DNA of 64,000 bases from the NCBI GenBank assembly GCA_015501595.1, contig JADNRX010000006.1, forward strand, positions 62,001-126,000. Direction: 5' to 3'. The notes under the pieces are model-generated. The model did no database searches. It was not told the DNA's origin and worked only from the letters and a program-made list of their open reading frames with translations. The DNA is from Hymenopellis radicata (taxonomy: Eukaryota; Basidiomycota; Agaricomycetes; Agaricales; Physalacriaceae). Positions 48,315 through 58,902 of this stretch are shown here, piece after piece (within the stretch, counting starts at the first letter, position 1; each line of letters begins with the position of its first letter). The position numbers and the translations under genes are program-made.

Positions 48315-49147
48315 ATGGACGTTGAATTCGATATCACCGCCACTCTCATCAAGCAGATGGTTCGTGCCACTCAGTCATTTATTGGATGATCTACACAGTG
48401 TTCCATAGAACAGTCTGCACATCATGGAACTCGACGGTATTGATACCCATAAAGACACTCAGGAATGTTAAACCTTCGTGAATACAGAATTCTGTTTAAC
48501 ATTGTCCATTCAAACAGAATCAACAAAGTCACACACCTGGGCCAGCCCCAGCAGGTGGTTGGACGGCACCTCCGGGAGTTCGCGAGGCCGTCAATGGTCT
48601 TGTACTCCGTAACTTTGATGATTACACCTCGCACAACGACGTTTCCGCTTTCTGCACGCGTTGGCCTCCCAGTCGGACGCCGTCAACGTACTGTGAATGG
48701 ATCTCCATCGACCGTGGTACCACCCGATGCGCGTATCCGTCCCAAATAGAGAGCCTACAGGCTGCTTTCCGTTCCGTCGCGTCTAACGGAAATGTCTCCG
48801 TCGACAGCCTCGATCAACTCGCCTGCGATCACAACGTATTGTCGGGGAAATGGCTGATATTTACCAATCCGTACCGAGTCGACGCGCTGTGGGAGAACGT
48901 CGTGAAGCTCGTTTGTCTTCATAGAAGGACGGGGTGCGCCAAGGTTACGCCGAACAAGGGGATAGGGTCGTATCTCATCTGTGTCTATGTGGAAGACTAC
49001 ACTTCAGAGGAAACCATGTCATTGAGGGAGGACCTCCGCCGCATTGGCGTTACGTGGGGGATAGGCTTCAAAATGGATGCGTACACTCATTTGGGCATAT
49101 ATGCAAAGAATGAGTTTGGCATCCGTCCTAATCGACACTATGTTTGA
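48315..49147 (+). CDS. C11orf68/BLES03-like protein (DUF1917)
   Basis: Member of the UPF0696 / DUF1917 family (human C11orf68), an eIF4E-like fold of unknown function. The last exon, from about 48520, reads PGPAPAGGWTAPPGVREAVN, then CTRWPPSRTPSTYCEWISID, SGKWLIFTNPYRVDALWENV, YLICVYVEDYTSEETMSLRE and LRRIGVTWGIGFKMDAYTHL, ending with IYAKNEFGIRPNRHYV. The first exon probably starts MDVEFDITATLIKQM at 48315, with one or two introns up to about 48519. I could not settle the splice sites around 48450-48520, where an inverted repeat also lies. Confidence 0.8.
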
Positions 49148-49306
49148 TACATCGGGGATCAACCTTCGTTGCTGCTTCGTAGTTGCTCTCCATTTGTTCT
49201 CGCACGCATACTGTACCATTGTATCCTTACACGATCCATCGGCGTATACCTGTAACAACAACACATCTTCATTTTTGGTAATCGAGCATGTAATATAAGT
49301 AGATCT

Positions 49307-50574
49307 CTAGCAAGTAACACTGCAGGACCTGGATCGCGGCGTCAAGAGGGGCATGGTGAGTGATAAAAGTTCAAAACACGTACCTGGAGGAGTGTAGCTG
49401 CTGATGCCGAAGATCTCTGTAACGATGCCTGGATCCTCATCTACAACCAAGTTAGCACGGAGGACTCGTTGTGTACGATTGTGCCCGAACCTGTGTAAGC
49501 TCCTGGGAATGGAACAGTCGCCGGAGCAGCCGCTTCCGCGCTCGGAACACCAGTAATATGGACCTTGAGCACAACTCATCTGTTATCGTTTAGTAGGGAA
49601 ATCAAGCTGAACGACGATGTACTGACGAAGAACTGCGCTCCCGGGTAAGACGAAGCCGTCAACAAATCTGTGCATGTACTATGTGAGAACCATGTTCACT
49701 AAGCTTTACTCAGAGCACGCACTGATAGATTCCACACGGAGCAAGTAGTCTCCAGAGGCCAGACAAGACGGAATCGTGAAGGTGGCATTGCCCCCGTTGA
49801 TGAAGAGGCGGTCAGAGGCCCACTGGTGGTTGGCAGGGGTGTATCCATCCTCGTAAATCTTGAACCATTCGAGACCTTTGAAAAAGGTGAACTTCAACTC
49901 ATGTTTGTTGGTTTGAGATGTGTGCTCACCGGTGGTTCCGGCATCAGCAGCGTCGGGGACGCTGGCCCTGCACAAGTTGTTCAGTGAAAATACGCTCTGA
50001 GTCGACGAAGGACGTACAAGTACGCCAGGACTGGTCCTAAGGGGAGAGACTTCAGAATTATCAATATAATAATCGTCATTTTGACGGACCTTTGTTAGTG
50101 GGGTCAAGAGGGTCGGACGGGTCCGGTCCTTCATATCCTGCACTGTAATGGTGGAACTACGTAGCACATCGTCAGTAAAAGATACGATATTGTTGGGCAC
50201 TCTTCTACTTACTGAAGCTGTGACCTGGTCACCAGCGGCAACTGGAATAACCGCGTCGGAGACCGGCTGGATGAAGTTCGTGTTGCAGACAATGTCATTG
50301 CTGGTAATATCCGTAATAGGCTGTCGAGATGTTCAAGATCAGGTCATCAACGCCAACTGAGTGAACACTCACAGCGTTCGAACTGGGAACGCGGACGCCG
50401 ACAGCATGGCCTTGGTCGACGCCGTTGATCTTGACAGCCTGGACGAGCAAGCGATTGAGCATGAATGATAAAGACAACTAGAGTTGGTAGTCCTACCGAG
50501 AAGACAGTCCGAGCAGAAACACTGCTGAAACCGAGGAGGAGGACACCGAAGGAGACGATAGCGAAAGACCTCAT
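49307..50574 (-). CDS. AA9-family protein with N-terminal Arg (Arg-AA9)
   Basis: Secreted member of the AA9 (former GH61) family. Minus strand, about nine exons; exon 1 is 50574-50497. The signal peptide is MRSFAIVSFGVLLLGFSSVS plus A, so the mature protein should begin RTVFS where copper-active AA9 enzymes begin with His. Then INGVDQGHAVGVRVPSSN, ITDITSNDIVCNTNFIQPVS, VAAGDQVTAS followed by FHHYSAG, LEWFKIYEDGY, FTIPSCLASGDYLLRVE and GAQFFMSCAQ. The axial Tyr of the usual GAQFY is Phe. The histidine brace is therefore incomplete and LPMO activity is unlikely; Arg-AA9 proteins such as LsAA9B are known. No CBM1. Two single-base frame breaks (about 49563-49566 and 49315-49318) affect the C terminus. 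A TATAAAAG box is on the minus strand at 50614-50621. Confidence 0.88.
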
Positions 50575-50613
50575 TTTGTTTGTGGGATGTCTGTTCCCTG
50601 CGCTTCTATGTTG

Positions 50614-50621
50614 CTTTTATA
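50614..50621 (-). promoter_or_regulatory. TATA box of the Arg-AA9 gene
   Basis: TATAAAAG (minus strand), 40 bp before the start codon. Confidence 0.5.
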
Positions 50622-51042
50622 CGTTCCAAGCGATTTCAACAGACCGCCGACATACTCGCATCTATTCCTGTTGCAGCCCCCTCATTGGCAGGAAAAATGT
50701 CGTTACGAGCGTCCTCGAAGACCGTTCTATTGTAAGCGAGGATTCTGCGGAGCATCTGAACGGATTGTTCAACTTCGTGCGCGTGGCGAATAATCGTTCC
50801 TCGTTACTAGGATGGGACGATATTTCTCATGCGAAGTCCATGACCTGATCAGATGAGGCTATATTTATATCTTACCGCACGACAGCAGAGCATGATAGCA
50901 AGGTGGAATGCTTACCATCATACAAGCACGCCAATACTCCATCGATTGCTCACAAGTTTAACGAATAAAGCATGATTCATTGAAGATAGGACCCGGAGCA
51001 GATTACAAAAAACCCGTATTTCGTCAGCTGATGCTCTGGGCA
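50622..51042. other. intergenic between the two AA9 genes
   Basis: Promoter side of the Arg-AA9 gene and 3' side of the canonical AA9 gene. No gene seen. Confidence 0.5.
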
Positions 51043-52439
51043 TTACAAACATTGGCTGTACTGTGGCCAAAATTAGGAACTGGAGGATATCGAAGAAGGC
51101 GGTACGTACGTAGTCACTCGATTTGACACACGTGAAAGGAGCAATGCACGTTGTCGGTCCGGTGTACCTTTACTCGTTCAGCACTCGACGACATGAAGAG
51201 AACATAGCCTTCACGTTAGACCACCACACTGCCCGTATTGCGCCACCGTTCCTGTGGCCGCAGGTGTACTTGCGGCCGAGGTCGAAGATGCCTGTACCGT
51301 CGAAACAGCAGCCGTAGAAGAAGCGGTGCGCTACCACCGTTACAGCTGAAGACAGCCGGTCCTACGCAAAGAAACCGTGTTACAACGTGCGTTCTGCGAG
51401 GAAAACTTCTTCAAACCTGGGATAGTGTAGCTGGTGACAGTAGGATAGTAGATATTAATGGTTATGCCGGGGTCAGAGCCTGCCAAGAAAATTCAAGATC
51501 CAGAATAACGGAGAAACTACGCGTGATGCTCACCCTTGTACGCGCCGGGGAACGAGACGGTGCTGGGTGACGTGCTCCCTCCACCTGTTATCTGCAGCTG
51601 AGCACACTCCATCTGTGAAATGATAAACATAGATTGAGCGAGGCATGAAAGAGTCCGAAGGCCTCATCACGAACGTAAAGTTGAGCACCGGGTAGCTTGA
51701 AGCGCCATGCAAAGCTGAGTAGAAAGGTCGGCGAAGAAGTCAGACCAATCAAAATCATCCACTTGCCAATCAGCTCAACGCGTAAAATGTACTGTCCTGC
51801 AGCGATGCAGCTTGGGATGGTGAATGATACTTTTCCCTTGTTCGTAATGAGTCTGTCAACACCCCAAGCGCCGTCGGCAAATCCGTCTTCCCAAATTTGA
51901 ACCACCCAAGTCCGGTGACGTCCGTCTGCGTGGCGTTCGATACTTGGCTCTGGTAGAAAGATCAGATGATACGAGAAGGTGCGCGAAGGTGTGGCGTACA
52001 GATAGGCCATGACAGGACCATGATGAGAACTGTCGATTGGGTCCGCTGGGTCACTGGCATCAGCCCAGCGAGGGTGTGGTGCCATTCCGCAGTGACTTGC
52101 GTCCCAGCAGCAACTGGTATGACTGTCGTCGAGATTGGAGTATGATACGGATTAATTCCGCCATTACAAATCACGTCGTTTGAAGTGACATCGGTGATGG
52201 GCTTGCAGCAGGTTCAAGTAAGCAAGTGGCTCTGAAGGACAGATTGCATTTTGACGTACCCCATCATAGTCTGGGACACGAATACCATTGAGGTGACCTT
52301 GGTCTGCACCATTGACATATAATTCCTATCCACGTATAATGAGCAAGCTTGTTGAGCCTCTTGGCGTTCAACTTACTTGAAAGATGGAATGGGCCGAGAC
52401 GGTCGAGACAAGAAATAGAATGGATGATAGCTGGATCAT
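51043..52439 (-). CDS. AA9 lytic polysaccharide monooxygenase with CBM1
   Basis: Secreted copper monooxygenase that cleaves cellulose oxidatively. Minus strand, about ten exons. The signal peptide [16 protein letters not shown] is followed by HSIFQ, so His1 is present. Then [51 protein letters not shown] (second brace His), [54 protein letters not shown] (axial Tyr), SYTIPGPAVFSC, a Ser/Thr/Ala linker and a CBM1 running [20 protein letters not shown] to DYYSQCL. Two introns interrupt the CBM1. One base seems missing at 51323-51326, just before the linker. A TATAAGG box lies on the minus strand at 52491-52497. The neighbour with Arg1 is about 470 bp downstream. Confidence 0.92.
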
Positions 52440-52847
52440 ATTTAGACAAAGGACGATGTGTCTATGAGCACAAGTGCACCAAAAAGGTATCCTTATATCT
52501 GGCGGTCCCGGTATGTGTTATTAGATGAGGCTATTATTCGGGATATCGGTTCAAAATATGACAGTGCTGAAGTTCCAAGGTAAATGCGAACGCTATCATA
52601 AGGAGGTTGAATTGTATAGCGTCGATGCTTGGTGAGTGCCTGCCTGTGACTGAACGGATCAGAACTGTTGAACAGCAGACGATTTGAACATTTTCAGCCA
52701 CGCCGATTGGCAAGGAAAGCGATCCAGGTGACCAGCTGACCGTTCAAGCTCTGAAAGAGAGCGCCCTGTGGTCCATGATAATGTTGAGGTCCTGATCACA
52801 AATCGCCGACACTACAAGCTCACTATGAGCCTAAAGCATAGGACCTG
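52440..52847. other. intergenic
   Basis: Promoter of the AA9-CBM1 gene (TATA-like 52491-52497, minus strand) and 3' flank of VPS37. No gene seen. Confidence 0.45.
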
Positions 52848-53569
52848 TCAATCGTCGCGCCATGCTACTTGACCACTGTTCCAGCGATCGCCCCATATGA
52901 CACGCTTGTGGTAGACCTTGCGCAGATCCTTGAACTCTTTCACAAAGTCGTCAATATCTCTGCCGCTGGGCGTGCCTGTGCCCGATGATGCGCCGGAAGG
53001 TGCGGCGGAGGCTGTTGCTGGACGAACGCGGTAGCCAGGGCCTCTGATGCCTCGTCCTGAGCAATGGTCGCATGCCGTAGTCGCATCAAGAGGAATTGAG
53101 GAGTAAATCGCTGGCGCAAATGTAAGCGTATCGAAGCGGATGCTGGCTTTGCCGTCTACCTGATAGACATCCCTCTGCTCCTTTTCTAATTCTTTCCAGC
53201 GCGCTTCGAGGGCTTTCGCCTCGTCAAAGGCGTCCTTAGTTTCGGCGCGTAAATGGTACAGACTGTCCTGCAGCGCCAGGTTGTTTTCTGAGAAATAATA
53301 AATGTCTAATCTACTGTATAAAGTGGTCTGCGCACTGGCTATGGCCTCATTCGCCATGCCCAGCTCTGACTGGGCCTGATACATGGCCTTGACGCGCGGC
53401 AGGGAGTGAAAGGCTGCCTGGAAATAGCTCTGGTCCGACAGCAGATCCTCGAGATCTTCACGGCTGGCAAAGACATGAATAACTGAATAAACAGCAGTCG
53501 ATAAACGTACGACAAGTGTGCCAGCTCGGGGAATTCGTGCAAAAGCTGGGTGGACAACTCTGACGACAT
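52848..53569 (-). CDS. VPS37: ESCRT-I subunit VPS37 (Mod(r) domain)
   Basis: Subunit of ESCRT-I on endosomes, sorting ubiquitinated cargo into multivesicular bodies. Four exons on the minus strand: 53569-53511, 53463-53336, 53287-53160 and 53110-52848. The start is MSSELSTQLLHEFPELAHLS. Mod(r) marks are QAAFHSLPRVKAMYQAQSEL, DSLYHLRAETKDAFDEAKAL, EARWKELEKEQRDVYQ, RFTPQFLLMRLRHATIAQDE and the C terminus DIDDFVKEFKDLRKVYHKR. Exons total 578 nt, one short of a multiple of three. The frame changes in the Gln/Pro-Ser linker near 53011-53025, as if one base were missing. It is head to head with RRP40, only 34 bp between start codons. Confidence 0.9.
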
Positions 53570-53603
53570 GATGGCAGGACGAGGCTGCTTCCTCGTGACC
53601 ACC
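53570..53603. promoter_or_regulatory. 34-bp head-to-head gap VPS37 / RRP40
   Basis: The two start codons are 34 bp apart on opposite strands, so leaders must overlap or each promoter lies in the neighbour's coding sequence. No TATA motif in the gap. Confidence 0.7.
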
Positions 53604-54439
53604 ATGTCTGTCGTCGTCCCCGGTGAACATGTCCCCGCTCAGCACGTCAACCTCAAACTAGGACCCGGCCTTACTCAATCGTCGTCGTCGCCCACTGTCA
53701 TATCGACGCGGGCAGGTACTCTCAACCATTCCGCGAACCGAAGCAAATGGTGGGTGGAAAGCAATTCTCGCCGTGTACGTTGCTCTCGATGTATAAAAAA
53801 AAATCGTAAATTAATCCTATGGTAGTATGTCCCTGCTCCCCAGGAATCCGTGATTGGAATCGTCACCCAAAAAGCCGTGAAGGATACCGAGTAGACATTG
53901 GCTCCGCTCACTTCGCGTCACTGGACGGCATGGCATTTGAAGGCGCAAGCAAAAGAAACCGCCCCAATCTCAAGGTAGATTCCCACCTGAGAAACTGTCA
54001 ATTTCCTCCAACATCTATCGCAGATTGGCAGTCTAGTATATGCACGAATTTCTTTGGCCCATAAAGACATGGAACCCGAACTTGAGTGTTTTGACGCCCA
54101 GACCCGAAAATCCGAAGGTTTCGGCGAACTAAAAGGTGGCTTCATGGTAAGATGCAGCCTGAGCATGTGTCGCAAGTAAGCATCTCCTTTCCTTCATCGC
54201 TGTTTAATTTTGACCGTGAGGTTTATAGACTTTTGGACCCAAATCACTTTCTGTTACCTCTTCTAGGCTCCCAGATCCCTCTGGAGGTAGCCGTCGGTGT
54301 CAACGGGCGTGTGTGGATCAGCTCAAAAGAGCTCAAACACACTATTGCCATAAGCCGCTGTATTGAAGCGGTTGATCCCGATGGCGAGGGAATGGAGGAA
54401 AAGGCTCTCAGAACATTCCTTGGATCGTTGGATGCATGA
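53604..54439 (+). CDS. RRP40: exosome cap subunit RRP40
   Basis: S1/KH RNA-binding cap subunit of the RNA exosome (EXOSC3), for 3' processing and decay of RNA. Exons 53604-53774, 53826-53974, 54024-54175 and 54229-54439. Marks are SVVVPGEHVP, YVPAPQESVIGIVTQKA, VDIGSAHFASLDGMAFEGAS, KRNRPNLK, SLVYARISLAHKDMEPELEC, GFGELKGGFM, LLGSQIPLEVAVGVNGRVWI and CIEAVDPDGEGMEEKA. Exons total 683 nt, one short of 228 codons. The frame slips at about 53875-53890, between the QKA strand and the YRVDIGS strand. RRP40 is normally essential and single copy, so a missing base in the consensus is more likely than a real lesion. Confidence 0.93.
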
Positions 54440-55135
54440 CAGCCCGTTTCGTGTCTGTCTTTTGGGAACCCTAATGGCCGCCCGTCCTGCGCGAGACCTC
54501 TGACGTCAAATTCAAGTCGAGTCTTCGCGTTATGCACATGTTGCGTGCCTTCATAGAAACTCTGGTCTCCCGGCATAATGGCGATTTCCTGCAGGTTAGC
54601 GTCAGCTATCTGGAAGCATTAGAAAGACGTTGACACATGAAGAACTAGTTGCTCAGCTTGTATGTACTGTATAGCACTGATGGTATCTCGACCTTCTCAT
54701 CTCTGATTTTCTCATGAAGAAACCACGTCAAGTCGATCTATTCTTACTTGTCTGTCAACTATGCTATCCTTGTTCGGCGTCTCAGAGTCATGCATCAATG
54801 CCCGGCTACTATCCGTCGTATTTCAACATCCTCTAATGGAGAACAAAATTACAACGCGCAACAAACGTGTTTGCGGATTTGAAGTGGTCTCCTCGGAGCG
54901 CGCGGATCTACAAGAGTTCTCATTTGATCAAATTGATGTTGATATATGGTCCTTTCGTACATCAATGCAAACCTGCACCCAGTATGGTCTCTCCTTTCGA
55001 TCTATGAGATTCGCCGGAGACCGACATCACCTCTGGGTTCTTGAGCGCTTGCCGGTACACGTTTATGAGAAATCGGACATCCCTTCGTCCGACTGACTTT
55101 CAAATTTCTTTGTCTGCTTGAAGTTGCTCGAACCG
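54440..55135. other. intergenic, no gene recognised
   Basis: 700 bp. A 111-codon plus-strand frame (54761-55096) has no domain that I know; it could be a 5' exon of the C2H2 gene, but no splice link was found. Confidence 0.4.
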
Positions 55136-55770
55136 ATGGAGCATCGTCTGCCCGGTGTCGAGAGCATTCTTCCAGGTACGCGTTCACTCTTCAGTACGAC
55201 TCGCTCGGAGCGGATACCCCACACAGAACATATCTTCCGAGAATTCGAGCAGCTGGCGTCTTCTTCTAGTACTCCTGGCGGAGATCGCTACCAGACCGCG
55301 GCGCTCAAGTCACCGAGTCTTAGGCTTCCCGCCAAGGAAGACGACCTACCAGAGCAACGTCTACAGCTAACCTCTTCGACGGGGTTAGATGCGTTTGGCG
55401 ATAACCACATTTGCATCTACTGTCACCGCTGGTGTCGTGGCCGCAGCGCGCTCCTCGTTCACATGGTGAGCCCCGGCTATCACGCGTCCTCAGGCTTATT
55501 CTAACGCTGTGGCCTTAGCGTGTTCACAATGGCATAAAACGTGAGTTCCCGGCTATTCCGCAGGACAGCCCAACTCTAAGCTTTCAAGCATTCGTCTGCC
55601 CTGTGCCCGAGTGTGGCCAGGTCTTCAATGTCAAATCGAATTTGAAGAGACATTGCGATCGGAAACACAAGCCGCCTGAGGGGGGCAAAGTTCGACCGCG
55701 TTCGGGTGATAGTGACCGTGGCGCATCGGGCTCCCCTCCCTCTTCAAGGAGCAGTCTCGCGCGGAATTGA
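55136..55770 (+). CDS. C2H2 zinc finger protein
   Basis: Putative DNA-binding regulator. Two zinc fingers in the C-terminal half. The first is CIYCHRWCRGRSALLVHMRVH (C-x2-C-x12-H-x3-H), with an intron between the two ligand histidines (about 55466-55519). The second is FVCPVPECGQVFNVKSNLKR ending HCDRKH, a common basidiomycete finger. A 15-20 residue spacer replaces the usual TGEKP linker. The N-terminal 100 residues are Ser/Pro-rich, and the tail is basic then Ser-rich. A 51-bp segment (55175-55225) has GT-AG ends and a length divisible by three, so it may be an intron or coding. Target genes unknown. Confidence 0.75.
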
Positions 55771-57765
55771 CAATGATCATATGGCTTGTTACTATACTCA
55801 CGGACACATCTATCAACGCTGTCAAGGACTGTCTACCGTTAAATCATTCAACCCATATACTAGGTACCAAGTCTATTAGAATACCAGCCAGACACGACAT
55901 CGCTTGTTCTCGAGCCACCGATTCAAGCAGTCTTATATGACATGGTATGCTATTTTTCCAGCCAGCAGAGGGTCAACAGGACACACTTCAATCTTAGCAT
56001 CAACTCTAAATTTCCCACGCTTTTCATCAATGAATTGACGATGGTTACTGGTAAGACCCACTCTTAGCCACGGTGAGTGTGTGCTCAACGATACGTACAA
56101 GTACAATGTCGTGTCACTAGATCACTCAGAAGTTGGCGCATTGCCACCGAACATCACTTGTCGTCCTCCATGACACTCCAGCTAGGCGAATTTACCGTCA
56201 TCATGCTGCATTAAAGGCCTGTGTACCCGATTGTCGCATCCACAAGCTGGTCCAGGCTGTTGGAACAGCCAAATCAACAAGTCGTCAGGCAGAAACACCG
56301 AGCCTCCCATTTATGGTCGACATCATCCTCACCACCATCTCTACGTACTTCGTCGTGACCACCATCATCTAAACCACCGGGTTTTCACTTCTGTCACATA
56401 GTTAGGTGTCAGCGTCGACAGTCGTCGGTTGTCGTGTCGTGTCCAAAGCTGCTCGACAGGTGCAGAGCGTTTGGAGCAAGAGCGCCGAGGAATGCGCAAG
56501 TGGTCAGCCCCAACTCATACTCATACTCATAGCCGTTCCAAACGTGATTGATCCCCTCTACTTTCATAGTTGTGGGTTACACGTTACACTCTTATACTCA
56601 TCATCACACAGATGCATCAAACCGCAGACGACAACGTCTCTCAAATTAGCGCTTACACCGTCCTGATTGCCCCACCTAGTACCCCTTTCCAGCAGCATTA
56701 CCAAGTCCGTGTCCTGGATAAGGCCGATTAGTGCACGATCGAGACGGTACCCAGTGTCCTATACAACTGTATGAAGCTAACGACTCTTGAGGCTTTCGGG
56801 GGCGTCCCTGCGAACAGTAGCCATCGTTGGGTTTTGACGGATTCGCAGAAGGTTATGTTGAGCTCTGGTCCACGCACTTGACTCCCAAAACGGGGCGCGA
56901 ATCTTTTTGGAATAATTGCGCCACGTTTTTCGCGTATCTGGCTGTTATCATGAAGGAAGAAGCTGTGTAGTATACTCACCCTGGAAGTCGCGCCAGAGGC
57001 CCCAGAAGTGACGTGATACCGGAGGCTAGTAAACGGTGAATCATCTCGCCGCTGCAGGGCCTTCGGTTATCACATACGTCGCCTAGAATAGACTTTGTTC
57101 AATCGCGCTAGTGGCGTAGATAAATAGACAGTTCTCACGTCGAGTTCGCAGATGCGATGGTCGTATCTCCCCATTGCGAGCAAACAAGTGCCAGAGGTGA
57201 CTGAGGTCGCGTCGTACCCTGCTTTGAATACTAGGAGTCGGAACCATGCTCATGAAACGCACCTCGTTATCGACATCCACGATATCAGAGGTAGGTTCTG
57301 GTACCTGGGACGGGTGGGATGGCATCCGGAACGCGGCCGCCAATGCGAGTTGAAACAACGAAGTAGATAGATGCGTCCGAATAAGCACTGAAGCTGAACA
57401 ACGCTGACTGATCATGTTCAAAGGATTCGACTAGTGCGAAAAACGACGTACCCACCAACGAATCAAAGTATATACTTAACGTATGGCCCAAATAGTCCTT
57501 GGGCGATTTGCTAATCTATCTCTGATTCTATGGCCTCGAGGAGGGAGCGGTTCTGGTGTCCTGGTACGGATCTGGAAGCCAGCGAAATATTGCAGCAACA
57601 AAGTTCATGGTGGCTCTGCACAAGATTTCCTTGAAGGACATGCCGCTTCGAGCGGTGACCGTTGAACGTTGAACGTTGAGAAGAAAGGCAGACGGGCCGC
57701 TGACCCGGTGGCTGTGCCAAATTTGCTCGAGTCAAGGGTCATCATTTCATCGATCTCCCATCATC
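55771..57765. other. gene-poor region, no gene recognised
   Basis: 2 kb with only short frames, the longest 112 codons (minus, 57083-57421). Several spots look like degraded exons but no chain can be built. A short tandem repeat (GTTGAAC units) lies at 57661-57679, upstream of ADE1. Confidence 0.4.
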
Positions 57766-58847
57766 ATGGCCGCCTTAACGAGCACTCATCTTCCTGGACT
57801 GACACTAATATCCAAAGGCAAAGTGCGCGATATCTACAGCACCTCCTCTGCGGACCACCTCCTCTTCGTCGCGACCGACAGGATATCCGCCTACGACGTG
57901 ATCCTGAACAATGTCAGTAAAAACGCTTGCACTTTTCAATTCTACCAATGCCATGATTGATGTCTCCTCAAGGGTATTCCAGACAAGGGCAAACTCCTGA
58001 CGAAAGTATCTCTGTTCTGGTTTGGCAAGCTCGGGCATATCATCCCGAACCACTTTGTGACCGTCAACGTCGATGAGATGCCCGCGGAAGTGCGCCCGTA
58101 CAAGGATCAACTGGATGGACGCGCGATGTTGGTCAAGAAAGCCAAGGTCGTTCCGCTGGAAGCTATCGTGCGCGGATATCTGACCGGTCAGTGTCTCGCG
58201 TCGTCTATCGGAGTACTCAACCCAATACACAAATCTAGGCTCCGCCTGGTCCGAGTACAAGAAATCCGGAATGGTCCACGGAATATCGTTACCGCCCGGC
58301 ATGCTCGAGTCGCAAAAGTTTCCCGAGCCGATATTCACGCCGTCCACCAAAGCCGAACAGGGCGCGCACGACGAAAACATATCGCCCGCACAAGGTTCAT
58401 CTCTCTCCGCGTTAAGGCGTGTGTGTGGCGTATGCTGACTTGATCTTTCTTTTACCAGCCGCAGCTCTAATTGGCGAACAACTGTATAAGCAGATATCGG
58501 AAGCGGCGCTGAAGCTCTACTCGGAGGCAGCATCGTACGCACTGTCAAAAGGCATCATACTCGCGGATACCAAGTTCGAATTTGGTCTCATCGGCGACAA
58601 CCTGATCCTCATCGATGAACTGTTAACACCGGACTCGTCTCGGTACTGGCCATTAGAAGGCTACAAAGTAGGCGCCGCGCAACCGAGCTTTGATAAACAA
58701 TACCTCCGCGACTGGCTTGTTAGCTCAGGCTTTCGCAAGGGGTTGGAAGGCGGAAAGGTCGATGGAGAGGGATGGACTATCACAGACGATGTTGTGCAGG
58801 GTACACAACAACGGTACACGGATGTTGTGAACATGTTGGTGCAATGA
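57766..58847 (+). CDS. ADE1: SAICAR synthetase
   Basis: Phosphoribosylaminoimidazole-succinocarboxamide synthase: joins CAIR and aspartate with ATP in de novo purine synthesis; cytosolic. Exons 57766-57912, 57973-58186, 58239-58394 and 58459-58847 total 906 nt, 301 residues, close to the yeast enzyme (306). Marks are [109 protein letters not shown] and [11 protein letters not shown]. The frame is fully intact. It is convergent with HEM13, with 55 bp between stop codons. Confidence 0.97.
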
Positions 58848-58902
58848 ATAGAGGAGAGCAGTATCATTATAAATATTACAGTTAGATTTACAACAGACGT
58901 CT

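Noticed and set aside
51043..52854. AA9-CBM1 gene as a pseudogene because its linker is out of frame
   Set aside because: Linker and CBM1 are well conserved with good splice sites and only one base is needed, so sequence error is the simpler view.
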